Shown piece after piece: positions 22,901-33,520 of a DNA stretch of 64,000 nucleotides. This DNA is from Lepidurus packardi (lineage: Eukaryota > Arthropoda > Branchiopoda > Notostraca > Triopsidae): positions 5,518,001 to 5,582,000 of the forward strand of contig JAKZAN010000004.1 of NCBI GenBank assembly GCA_023053545.1, read 5' to 3'. The stretch's first letter is position 1, and each line of letters starts with the position of its first letter. A program made the position numbers and the translations under genes. The notes below the pieces were generated by a model. That model saw nothing but the letters and a program-made list of their open reading frames with translations, was not told the origin of the DNA and ran no database searches.

Positions 22901-25900
22901 CTTTTTCCTTCTGGTCCACGCCCAATACCAATTGCAACCTCTCATCCAGTGACAACCGTACAGGCGACCCTGGTTCCTGATCCTCGGTCTTCTCCTCGGG
23001 AGCTGTCTCCGACAATTCCGCGCCCGCAAGGGCTTTTTCCTCGTCGTCAGGTGAGCTGGACGTGGTAGTTGCCTTTGACGGAGGCGACGCGAAGTTTGGC
23101 GGCGAAGGCCCCCTACTGTCCATCAGAAACTGTCGTTGGCTCTTCAACAGCTTGGAAGGTGGGGGTGATCCTTCCGAGTCGGAAGAAGACCAGCTCCGAT
23201 TGGCCACGTAAGGCCGCTCAGGCGACTGCTCCGCTTCCCAGTCTCTTTGGGGCGAAAGCTGGTGAATCTTCAACTCAATCGTAGCAGGGGATCTAGGTGA
23301 AGGTGGCTTGGCCACGGCTGGCGAACGAGATCGACGCGAACGCGGTGATCTCCGCCGGAAATCGGATCTATCCCTTTCTTTCCCTCGTTGCGACTCTCTT
23401 CCATGTTTACTGCTGCTTTCGGATGTGCTCGCTCGATCGCGGTGGTCGCGCGGAGGAGACGGGCGGTGTCTTCGCCTAGGGTCGCGATTAGTGGCGTCGT
23501 ACGTATCATTCCCGCTCTTGCGACTATGCGGTCTGCTATCTTTGACGTGCTCTTGTTTGCGTTTCGGCGAAACTTCAGGCGTCCGAGACCTAAAACTCGA
23601 ATTTTTTCTCAGATGTCGCTCGCTGCTTTTACTGTCCCGTTTCAAAGTCTCATCGGCGTCCTTTCTGGGCTTGCTAGGAATTTCCTTTTTGGTAATCTTG
23701 CTATGCTCCAGCGTACTTTCCTTAATGGTTGGTTGTTGGGTTGGTTTGTCTTGAACATCTTTCTCGGGCTCGTCCTCGTCGTCCGCAAAAAGCGGCAACG
23801 AAACCCGGTTTAGTTTCTTGACGGGCAGTTTCAAAGCGACCATTTTTGAAGGAGAAATAATAGCGAGAGGAGAAGGTTCCTTGGGAAGAGGTTTGGGTGA
23901 CGGTGTTCTTTGCTGGGAATCAGAAGACCAGCCAGGGGAGTGGCTTCGACTGCGTCTTACCTTAGCGGAATCCTGAACTGATTTCAGAAAGTCCGCGTAA
24001 ACGTCGTCAAGTTTACTCGTGAGGGCAAGCGGAACTGGAGGAGGTTCCTCAGCTTTTAACGTTGGTTTGGGAGAAATAGAGGACCTCGACTGTTTGCTTC
24101 TTTTGGGAACAGAAGCTGTGCTTTCTAAAGGCGATAAGGGCAAATCTAAACCCCGCTTACGCTCACTTTCATGCTTTTTGTCGGATTTTGATGTTGCATT
24201 TTTATTAGGTACTGGTTTAGATTTGGGAAGCGCTTCTTCCAGTAGGCGTTTGCAACTTTGATTGTTGGGGCAATAGGCCAGTGCGGGAAGAGTTCGCGTG
24301 TACTTGACGCACTCCCGCGGGTAATAACAGAGGCCCAAGTCAGTATTCCGAACCGTTGTACTCGGACGAGCTGCAAAGAACTTTTGATCCTCTGAAACCG
24401 GCAGTTCTGCCAGAGCAGGGAGAGAAGATGTGGCGTGATCTTCGAAATCATTGTTTCGTCTGGAATGATAGGAGTACGTGAGTGAAATTATGTATTAATA
24501 ATAAATCAATTTAAATTAATGTATATACAGTAGGCGCCACTTGTAGTGTTCACGTTTGTCCAGTCAATTTTGATTCTTATAAGCGGCGATTCTTAAAATC
24601 AAAAATCGGAAATATGTGTATATATGGGTGACAAATCTTTTAAATTTAACTTGTCGTAAGTTTGCATAAGCCGCAACTTCTCTTTTACATTTAGATAAAC
24701 TATTTTCTGTTCATCTCCATTCTTATGTAACCAGGAGTCCAAAACACAACTAACATTGCGCCTCTGAGGCCTAGTCCTACGCTTAGGTAGGGTTCTCAAC
24801 ACGATATCTTTTCTAATTTACCCAGTCAGTTAAAGAAACTGGTCATTCAACTGAATAACCTGCTCATTTAATTGACTGGGGAGTTTAGAAGGGATTTCCC
24901 AAGCGTAGTAGGCTGGACACGACAAGATTAGTCAAAACGGCGGAAAAGCAATGTCATTGGTCAATCTGAAAACTCCATGTAGCAGTCACTCAGATGTTGC
25001 GAAGATTCTTTTGAAACTGACTCATGTATCCGAAAATGTGATTTTTATAACCGATGAAAATACTATGCGTTTTATCAATTTGAATCGGTCCTTTTAACAT
25101 TTGATTCTTATCAGCAGCTGATTCTTATAACCAGTGCGATCACTATAAGCGAAGCCTACTGTATTATAAAGTAGAAACGTAAATTACTTTGAATTGTCTG
25201 TCGGATCTCGAGCTGGGGCGTTCATAGCAAGCGGCGATTTAGATCGACTTTTTTTAATATAATTGCTACGATGTATGGCAGCTTTTCCCTCCATTGTCTC
25301 AGTCTTCTTCTCGGTTTTCTTTTCCTTTCGGTGTTTCGACGCCTTGGGATCCTTCTCCATCTTTTTGTGCGAATCGTCCTCCCTCGGCAGTTTGTGGTCT
25401 TCTCCTTTTGCTGCATTACTGGACCCTGAGTTGCTGGCAAGACTATGGTTATTCGACTCGGAAGGCTTAGTTTCCGGCACATCAGTTTGAGTCGAAGTTA
25501 AACTCTTCATTTTGGGGGGAAGAATAGTGATTTTGGATGCCGGTTTGAGAGGGTTTACGAATACTTTTTTGATGGGTGTTGGAAGTTTCATTTCTATGGG
25601 CGCAAAAGTGGAAGAAGGTTTTAGAATTGGCATTTGGATAGTTATAGGTTTTTTCAGGGTTAACTGGATTGTAGGCTTGAAAGTCGTAGACAAAGGAAGA
25701 GAAGAAGACAGAGGGGGAGTAGGAATAGCAGCATAGAATGGATTTACGACACTGGTATCAAACGAAGATGGACCTGAGTGGTGGATGGACATGTTGGAAC
25801 TTGTAATAGGCTTGATGTCATCGTATAAGGAGTTGACGGGTGCTTGTTGAGCATCGCTCAGCAACGCGGGTTTGAGGGAAGGCAACGTCAGCAGTTTAGA

Positions 25901-26200
25901 GGGCATCCATTTATAAGAAGCTGGCTTTGTCTCCGGGAAACTTAAACTTACATTTTGGTTTAATTCAACGTTGGGAGTTACTACTGCTGTCGCAAGCGGA
26001 GCGGAATCTCCTGTATGTTCATCGTCAGATATTGATCTTGACGTCGCTATCTTTTTGGGAACCCACTTGGACTTGGTTGGACTGGAAGTAGCCGACTGGG
26101 GTTGGGATGCGTCTGCGTTTTTTGTTGTGCTGTCGTAAGAGTTCTCGTTCTCCGCCTTTGCGCTTGGTGATGGCACCGCGGGTGGGCTGTAATTGGACAT
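19966..26200 (-). CDS. Unrecognised RS/Pro-rich nuclear-type protein, 1,236 aa
   Basis: Eight exons with fully consistent phases: 26200-25188, 24459-22830, 22654-22538, 22475-22179, 22118-21976, 20608-20437, 20373-20226, 20156-19966. The start MSNYSPPAVPSPSA is the first Met after in-frame divergence. The protein is mostly disordered: Ser/Thr/Pro-rich, then KH/KE-rich, then a compact Cys cluster near residues 375-400 (CYYPREC then CPNNQSC spacing, a possible zinc-binding motif). A long RS/RD region of SR-protein style follows. Exon 6 has KRKSVVFADKIRPGDGTSPS, containing a K-S-V-V-F match to the RVxF docking motif for protein phosphatase 1, then a basic run PKRKRLFKKRMFK (likely nuclear signal) and a polyproline stretch. 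I infer a nuclear RNA-processing or transcription role, but I cannot name the family. Its introns carry a pogo-like element, a repeat A copy and a TIR element. Confidence 0.8.
20668..21000 (+). repeat. Dispersed repeat family A, copy 2
   Basis: Second copy of the repeat seen at 452-770, same orientation, here within the 1.4 kb intron 20609-21975 of the RS-rich gene. Shared blocks include TCTGAAAAGTACAA at the left, GTTTGCTGTAGCAGCACAAT, GGTTGTGCGCTA/GGTTGTGCACTA, and TTTCATGAAAT near the right end. Confidence 0.75.
21040..21803. mobile_element. TIR element of about 760 bp in an intron
   Basis: The left end (GAGCCGCGTTCGTTTTGTAC) and the reverse complement of the right end (ATAGCCGCATTCGTTTTGAC) form inverted repeats. 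They continue inward over about 90 bp through GACTTAAA, GCGCTTATAAGCGTTCG-type and related blocks. There is no transposase frame. It is a non-autonomous DNA element, family unassigned, sitting next to repeat A in the same intron. Confidence 0.65.
22679..22792. repeat. AT-rich low-complexity tract (ATAATA type)
   Basis: About 110 bp made almost only of A and T with recurring AATAATA units, in the intron between 22655 and 22829 of the RS-rich gene. Confidence 0.8.
24528..25161 (-). mobile_element. Pogo/Tigger-like DNA transposon with intact ends and internal deletion
   Basis: Both ends read CAGTAGGC on opposite strands and are flanked by TA (24526-27 and 25162-63), the TA target duplication of the Tc1/mariner superfamily. 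TIR similarity continues inward (CACTTGTAGTG versus CGCTTATAGTG). On the minus strand at about 24800-24610 a frame includes EKLRLMQTYDKLNLKDL, like the N-terminal DNA-binding part of pogo transposases, and then stops. At 634 bp the catalytic domain is missing, so it is non-autonomous. It lies in intron 1 of the RS-rich gene. A second relic is at 3110-3700. Confidence 0.75.
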
Positions 26201-28049
26201 GATCTTAACAAAAGTTTTTCCAACTACAAGCCAGATATTAAGTTCCAGAAGTGAAGGAAAAGGTACGTGAATTACAGTACTGGAAATTACTTTCTTGTAA
26301 GATTCCCGAGAGTGAAAACACAACACAAGTCACGTCCATATACGGGCGCGGATAAAACGCGAAACGCGAAATGGTGAAACGCGAGGGATAAAGACTAAAG
26401 TGAGAAACGCGAAAAGTCTAAAGTGTGAAACGCCATGTGAAACTGAAGTCCGACTCTTCGATTCGAATTGCCAATTCGCATTTTAGTGAAAGGATGGTGG
26501 GCGAAATGGTAAAAGTAGGGTTAAGCGAAATCTTGTGTGGAGCGAGGCACCGAAACGGGACGTAGACACAAGGGCAACGCGACACAAGGACTACTCGACA
26601 AAAGCAGTAGGTGTCCCCGACACAATTGCGTAATTTTGACGAAAGAAGTCCTTGTGACGTAATTAAAAAAAACTTACGCCGCAAGGACTACGAACCGCGA
26701 CTTAAGGATAATACGACTGAGGCCCCTTTAATCTCGTTGGCGGTTAACCAATAAGCAGGGACTTTTTGAACTCGAAACGCTATTGGTCCCTTGAAAAATT
26801 AAGGATCCGTAGTCCTATTGTCGAGGTCCGTGGTCCTTTTGTCGAGTAGCCCTTGTATCCTCGTCCCGCCATGTCAACGTTAACGCCAACGTTGACGGGA
26901 ATGTAATTCAAGGTCGAGAGAAAGTGTGGAAAGGTAGGCGGAAGAAAGAAGTCAGTATAGAGTAAGAGCCGGGTAGCAAAGGAAAAGTAAACATGGTAAA
27001 GGGGGTTGCAAGAGGAAAGTTAGAAAAGTATTAAATAAAATGTTCGAACGCAACAGTCAGTATAGGGTCTGCTGAATCATTTGGTACATAAAAGTGTGTA
27101 GCTCCCCTTTAAGTAATTAATTTATGTATTTGAAATAAGAAGGAATTGGTTGTTGTATGGCAAATCAAGTATTTATAAATTTGAAGTGTACATTATATAC
27201 TATATTTATAAGTCACAAGCTCAAACGTCAGAATGATTTCTGTAAGATTATTTTAACACATGAGCATACATCTGGCTTTCACACATCAGATTCTGTCTTA
27301 AGGAGGTAGAATCGTTGGAATAAGAGTAGAATGTAGGAAAGACTTGGTTAAAGAATTTGAATTAAAAGGCAACAATATCTTCGTAAAGATGTGATTCTCT
27401 TCCAAGATGTGATTGAAATTGCATGGAACTCGTTTCGTCTCCTGTCTTGCGCCTAGAAAGTACATGTACTTTTCATATTAACCTTTTCCGACAATAAATG
27501 AAACTTGTTATACCTTTATTTGCCGTCGTGTGCAAAAATAGCAACATGCCAAGATGGAAAACATTGTGGATATGCACGCCCAAATAATCGTGACAATAAA
27601 AGCTGTCTTCCAAGAACTCTCTATTCAAATAATACCTCGATATGTATGTTTATATTAATATAATTAATATATAACATTTATTAACATGCCTAGTCCTAAT
27701 TTGGTTCAAAGATCAGTATATTTTGGCGGTTCGCCGTTTCAAAATGCTGTATTTCCTTTACTGCCTAACACTGGACTCCTTTTCTTTACATTTGCTTGTC
27801 TTTTTATACCACTTGGCGACCTTTCTTAGCGAATATGCTTATTTCAACGTTGGTCCTTCATTGACCCGACCTTGCCCTTCGCCAAGAATCCGCCACTTAC
27901 TCCCAAACATGCAAATTAACCAAGACCAACGTTTTGAAAAGGGTCATTCGCTACAATATGTAGTATAAATAAGGTTAAAAGAAAAGTAACGCAGGAAAGG
28001 AACTTGGTCCAGGCCGGACTTTTGTAGTGTTATTATAGTACCACTGAGA
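26201..28049. other. Upstream region of the RS-rich gene and repeat-rich intergenic DNA
   Basis: It contains the likely promoter and 5' UTR of the minus-strand gene. A GAAACGCGAAA-type short repeat cluster lies at about 26354-26435, and a TIR element at 26556-26870. From 26.9 to 28.0 kb I see only AT-rich DNA without a supportable exon. Confidence 0.55.
26556..26870. mobile_element. Short TIR element (MITE-like), about 315 bp
   Basis: The left end (CGGGACGTAGACACAAGGGC) and the reverse complement of the right end (GGCGGGACGAGGATACAAGG, then GCTACTCGACAAAAGGAC) are inverted repeats over about 50 bp. The block ACTCGACAAAA occurs at both ends. A partial relative (ACACAAGGACGACTCGACTA and neighbours) is at 33208-33285, so it is a family. 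Confidence 0.65.
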
Positions 28050-28053
28050 AATG

Positions 28054-28593
28054 CTTGAAAGTATTTTACTTGGCCATTAGCCATTCTGGATTTTAGGCAA
28101 TGCATAGGGATTCATAATTAACATCAGTGTGTAAAAGATTAGAAAAGCTTACCTTTCCTGCTATCAGTGACACATTCGCTTCCTTGAGCTGTTGGTCAAA
28201 GAAAATGGATTACGTCTTGCTGGTAAGAAAATACAGTTTACTTACGGAGAGAATCGGGATCCAAACTGCTCCATTTCCATGTCCAATTAGTGGACTCGTT
28301 ACAGTACGCAATATTATTTATGGATCCCGGAATGTAACCGGGGTTACATTGTAAACTTGCAATTTCCCGTCGTAATGCTCGCAGGTAATATCCATTCTGG
28401 ATTTTGGGCAATGCATCACATTCTAAACTATCGTTAGTAGATTATGGTGGCTAATGTTTGTCATACCCTTCTCTTTTAAAGCGACACATATTGGTGATGT
28501 GCCGGACCAGAACTTTTCTCCTTTTTCCAAGGAACAGCTTCTTTGCGCCTTTCCACGTAGTTCGTATCCAGAATTGCAAGTATAGTCAGCAAT
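28054..28593 (-). pseudogene. Fragment of a sushi (CCP) domain gene, interrupted by repeat/Copia DNA
   Basis: Three minus-strand exons with matching phases. Exon A (about 28590-28467) encodes the second half of a CCP module (CNSGYELRGKAQRSC, then FWSGTSPIC). Exon B (28422-28246) encodes a CCP module (ECDALPKIQNGYY, LQCNPGYIPG, AYCNESTNWTW). Exon C (28188-28153) is short (GSECVTDSRK). Further down, 28108-28078 repeats the exon B motif (CATTGCCTAAAATCC on the minus strand) in decayed form. CCP modules are extracellular binding domains of complement-like, adhesion and selectin-type proteins. Exon A has no first half: at 28594 it runs straight into a tandem repeat, a hairpin and Copia. The gene looks broken here, though a living 3' part or a diverged paralogue cannot be excluded. 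Confidence 0.6.
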
Positions 28594-28656
28594 GTCCGAC
28601 GCTACAGTTGGACGACGCTACAGTTGGACGACGCTACAATTGTCCGACGCTACAAT
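28594..28656. repeat. Tandem repeat, unit about 16 bp, four copies
   Basis: The unit is GACGACGCTACAGTTG, with minor variants (GTCCGACGCTACAATC). It sits exactly between the broken sushi exon and the perfect hairpin at the Copia boundary. Confidence 0.85.
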
Positions 28657-28693
28657 CCCCGTTTTTCAAGCGCGTGCTTGAAAAACGGGGATT
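28654..28693. repeat. Perfect 18-bp inverted repeat with 4-nt loop
   Basis: The left arm AATCCCCGTTTTTCAAGC and the right arm GCTTGAAAAACGGGGATT are exact complements around the loop GCGT. This would form a strong hairpin on either strand. It lies about 30 bp beyond the Copia pol stop codon. Confidence 0.9.
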
Positions 28694-28720
28694 TTCGTCA
28701 GTTCCACTGCCCCACGCTTA

Positions 28721-31057
28721 TCATTGTGCAAGGGGATTGGCTTTTGGGGCAGTATCCAACTCTGCCAAAAAATTCCGCAAATAAATGGCTTCTTTCGACG
28801 CTTCTGGTAGAGCCAAGTATTCCGCTTCCGTTGACGATAAGCCCACAGTTCTCTGTTTTCGCGCCTCCCAAATTATGACAGCACCGGCCAACTTGAAAAC
28901 ATAACCAATATACGATTTACGGTCATCTGGACAATTGGCCCAATCTGCATCGACAAATCCTTGGACTTCCTCTTTGTCAGGCACATATCTCAACCCAAAA
29001 ATTGAAGTTCCTTTCAAATACCGCAACACCCTTTTTGCTGCACACCAGTGCTCTTCTCCATAGCAGGTGTTGAACTGACTCAACGCACTAACAGCATACG
29101 ATATGTCCGGCCTAGTTGAAACGGCGAGGTACATAAGGCAACCAATCACATTTTGTAAGGGCATTGCATTTCATCTTTCATTTTATCGCTGTGGCTTTCT
29201 TAAGACTTCGCTTGAGTTCATTGGGGGTACTGACGGGGTTACAATCGGTCATACCAAAACGCTGTAACAACGACTCGATGTACTTCTGCTGTTTTATAGT
29301 AATCGCTCCTCTCTCAAGGTCCTGCTTGAACTCTATCCCTAAGCAATAGTGGGTCTGACGCAGGTCTCTCATTTGGAAACTATTGCTAGGCTTCGACTTA
29401 ATCTTTTGCATCTCGTCCGAGCTATTGGTCGCAATAAATATGTCGTCGACATAAATTGCGACTATTACGATGGTTTCGTTGACCGCCTTTGTATAGACGC
29501 AGTTGTCAGTCTTCAGAGGGGAAAGGCCCAATTTCCTAAGTTCTTCATCCAAACACAAATACCATTGTCGTCCTGATAGCCGTAGGCCATAGACGGCCTT
29601 ATTCAACTTGCCAGTCTTATCGCCGCTTTTTAGCTTTTGCAGCCAATCCCGGGCAATATCCAAGAGTTGAGAGCTGGAGACTTCACTGTCAGATTTCGAA
29701 ACATATTCTTCTAGGAGCGACTCCAGTTCTTCAGGAACCTCCTTATATACTTCTTCGTCAATCTTCCAATTCAAAAAGGCTGTCACCACATCCACTTGGT
29801 GGACAACTAAGCCCTTTTTGGCTGCAAGTGCCATAAGGGTTTGGATCGGGCCCATTCTAGCGACAGGTGAAAAGGTCTCTTGATAATCCACACCCTCGAG
29901 TTGGGAATATCCTTTAGCTACAAGACGAACTTTTCTTCTTTCTTTCTGACGATTCGCTTTGAACTCCGTTTTCACAACAAATCGGTTTCCGATTGATGGG
30001 TCGATCAACTATGTCCCACTTGCCGTTGACCATGCGGGCAATGCATTCTTCAAGAATGGCTGCTTTCCATTCCTTGTATTATCCCCGTTCAGCGTCTCTT
30101 TCAGGTTAAGCGGATCACTGTCGCAGCCAGATTAACGCGTTGTTCGGCCGCAGGTTCGCCAGCAGCTTGCGAATTCGCTGAAACTGATGCAAACTTGCGG
30201 ATCTTCCTTGACCTGCCTGGTTTCCCAGTTCTTGCTATACGTGGCCTACCAGCAGCATCGTCGTTCCAACCGTAACCAACGACCCAACACTCGTGCCAGA
30301 GCTATCAGTCCTGGCTCTTAGATTATTCGATACGGCTGGAATTTCCAAATCAATCTGTCCCTCTCCGCGCTCAGTGCCGTTCTCTTAACTGGAAGGCTCA
30401 GGGGCAGGATCTCTTCATATTCTTCTGTGGTTTGAATTCTGTCAAAGAATTTGACATCCCTACTGACTATGACTTTACACTCCGTCAGGGATCAAAGTCG
30501 ATATGCTTTCGCTTCTGATGAGTATCCAACGAACACGTATTCCTTGCCTCTCTGTGCAAATTTGTCCTTAGTGGGATTTCTGTCAATCGCAAGAGCTAAC
30601 CATCCAAACTGCTTACAATGTGCAAGAGTTGGCTTCTTCCCCGTCCAAACTATGTGGGCTGTTTCGCTGCCTAGTGCTCTTGACCGGCAACGATTTCTCA
30701 CATAATTTGCGGTAGAAATGGCTTCAGCCCAGAATCTCGGTGGGAGGTTCAATTGTATCAACATACAACGAGCGGCGTCCAACGGTGTTCTGTTTTTTCG
30801 TTCAGCAACACCATTTTGTTGTGCCGTTGTTCTACGCCGTATGCCTTCTACGCCGTCTACTCGTTAAATTCTTCATTACAGAACTCTTTTCCATTGTCTG
30901 TTTGTAAGCGCTTAATCTGCTTGCCCGTTTGTTTCTCTGCTGCAGCTTTGTAAAATTTGAATGCGGCAAACACATCGCTCTTCTTCCGCAAGAAGTGAAC
31001 TTCAGGCCAGCGAGTCTTATCATCCATGAAACAGCAAACAATAACAAACAGTGACAA
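28721..31057 (-). mobile_element. Ty1/Copia LTR-retrotransposon fragment (integrase, RT, RNase H)
   Basis: Minus-strand pol order is as in Copia: integrase core remains at 31057-30480 (FMDDKTRWPEV, LQTDNGKEF, NRCRSRALG), reverse transcriptase at 30008-29178 (ATFSPVARM-type ETFSPVARMG, VDVVTAFLN, IYVDDIFIA), and RNase H at 29164-28721 (FVDADWANCPDDRKSYIGY, LSSTEAEYLAL). The frames are split by shifts near 30.0, 29.17 and 30.8 kb. Everything upstream of the integrase core (gag, protease, 5' LTR) is absent, and no LTR pair is visible. It is a 5'-truncated, dead copy. It abuts the broken sushi gene on its 3' side. Confidence 0.92.
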
Positions 31058-33520
31058 CTAATGGCAATCCTTTGGTAATAAACCTTGAGTCGTAACTATT
31101 AGCTCGGTTATTCTGTTTATTTTGTATTACCATGTCCTGGCTTGGTTGTTGTAATAATTTCGCTAGACAAGGTTGAACATCGAGAAAAGAACTTTATTGT
31201 CGGAGGAACGAAGGACTAAAGTTACAGACAAAGGGTACGAGGGAAAAAGGGCTGGAACAACGAAAACTGAACTAAGGTTCTTTCCGAATTTCGGACTGAA
31301 TTACATCATTGGTGTTCGACGTACAGTATTTTCTTTTGCTGCGAGATCGCATGGCCTTCTAGCGCTACCATACGGGGTGTGTAAGAACAAAATCATGTGA
31401 TTAGAAAAGTCGGAACACAGGCAAACTAAAACAATATTAAAAAATATATTTCGACGTAGGCTCAAATAATATCACACGAAAACGGAAACGGCTGTGGTTC
31501 GAGATGTTTCGAAGAGTTTCGAAAGCAAGTGTCGAGTTCGAAAAGCGACTAATTTTGAACGATACGAGAGTTCGAGGACGAATGCTCCCAGAGTTTTAGA
31601 ATATGCAAAAAAATATTTTGTCGCAACAAAACTATATTATCTTTCTTCCAAATTTTTTTTTTGTTAAGCGAATTTTGTTTCGTGTTAAAAGGAAACAAAT
31701 GTATGGAATTACATAGTATTTTGTCCAGATCAGAATATCATTTTGTGTTAACGATTTTTCGTGTTAAGCGGGTTTCCACTGTATTTACGACGTTTCGGTC
31801 ACAAGGGAGGTTCTTCCACAATGGGTTTGTCTCTTGACAATTAACCCCATCCGGAATATCTTGTTTACCACAAACATATTCAGGTAGACTATTCCTATTG
31901 ATGAACTTAGATACTCAAGATATACCGACAAGTTCTCTCTGCTTGAAGTGCCTTTACGAAGCTCCGTCGTAGTTGTTTTTGATACCTGGCCGAGAAACTT
32001 TGATGGTAGATCAGATCACGTACCGTTTGCTTTTCAATCCGAAAATGCCTATTCTTAATTTTGTTACATTATCTTATTTATATGATGATTATCTTATTTA
32101 TCTTATTTTATATATCTTATTTGATGTTATAGTATCTTATTTTTTATTTTTTGTAACGAAACTATTTGATTATTAACGAACTGTTCCAGAGCTTCCGATT
32201 TATCTATATGCCTGGAGACCTCAAAGAAGGCCTACTATCACTGATACTATTGCTCAAGATAAATTATATATTCTATTCCTAGATAATCGTATGTCCAAGA
32301 TTAACAGATGAACCAGAATAAATATTTCTACAAGAAAACTTGTAAAACCAAATTCATTGGCCAAACGTGCTCATATGAAAACGTCAAGTTTTAGCCGTTC
32401 GAATGGACATCCTGGTGAAAAAATGTTTAACTATGTGAAGGTACTACACCTTCACGTGTACGCCTTATGAGTAAATAATACAAACTGGAAAGGGTTAAGC
32501 TTAATTAAAATGGACCTTTCAGTCTGTCACCTGGACTCCATCAACTATTTCACATTCTGGTATAAGTTGAGTTCCATTGAAACTTAATGGACATTAGTGT
32601 CCTGTCTAGCCTGGCTATAAGACAATGTGATGTAGTTTCAGTAATTTGATTTTAATTTTCAGTAATGTAAGCGTTTCGGTGCCAATGCTAAGTAAACGTT
32701 TAATACAATTTTCGAAGTAAAATAAAGAAACAAAAAAAAATACGCACTTCAATGAAGATTCAAGTTTCCTTTTTCGAATCTTACTAGGGGTACTTTTGAT
32801 TCATGCCAACTCCCTTTTTTTCTTTTTTCTTTGCTGTTTGAACTTCCCGGATGGAAAGCCCCGCATGTGAGATTCTACTACTTGATGTGATGCCACCCTC
32901 CGTTGGAGTTAGATTGCATCTAACGAGAAATTGGGGAAGACCGATCAGCTGGCCTTGGACAAGACAAATGCAGGCATACACTCAGGTAGAAAAAACCGGA
33001 CAGACGAGTCAGAATTGAGGGTCTAAGATTTCATGACTGGGGAATTCCCAATTACTTTTCCCAGCCCACAAGGTTGCAAGCGTGCAGGGAAAACGGAGGA
33101 CAAGCTTTGATAAAAATAAATTTCTTGATTCATTGTCGCCAAGCACTTTCTCGTTTCTTCCTTTTTGCCAGTGAAGAGGGATTAGCTTTGCTACTAAATT
33201 GGGAAGTAGACACAAGGACGACTCGACTAAAGGACTCGACAAAACCGACAGAATTAGGACAGTGTACCCGACACAAGGACGCCATGGATTCCATGGATTT
33301 TCCACACACAAGCTTCCACGCTTGCTTTATCTTTACCACACAAGCCATATAAAGCTCCTGAGTGAACACAAGTGCCCGTTCAGTTCGAGTCGTCTCCGTG
33401 GTTATAATAACCAGTTGTTGCGGTAAGTATACAGTTCAAGGAATAGCCTTATACTGTCTAGTTTACACCTGGTAATAGTGCTATAGTGTACTCTTACGTA
33501 AGTTCTCCTTCCGTTTCACT
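31058..33520. other. Repeat-rich intergenic DNA before SOD
   Basis: No gene was recognised. It contains a transposon-end-like sequence at 31725-31783, low-complexity TATCTTATTT repeats at about 32065-32160, and a relative of the 26.6 kb TIR element at 33208-33285. Short minus-strand frames at 32784-32981 and 33009-33311 lack domain or splice support. Confidence 0.55.
31725..31783 (-). mobile_element. Orphan Tigger-like terminal repeat
   Basis: Read on the minus strand this begins TACAGTGGAAACCCGCTTAA and continues with a repeated AACACGAAAA motif. That is the style of pogo/Tigger terminal inverted repeats with a TA target. I could not find the matching other end, so it is a solo or decayed terminus. 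Confidence 0.45.

Noticed and set aside
22844-24261. Plus-strand frames opposite exon 2 of the RS-rich gene
   Set aside because: Antisense of low-complexity RS/Pro coding sequence; the minus-strand exon has exact phased junctions on both sides.
32784-33311. Minus-strand frames examined as the lost upstream part of the sushi gene
   Set aside because: One spot (CGAFHPG-like) faintly recalls a CCP motif, but the frame has stops and lacks the other Cys and Trp residues.
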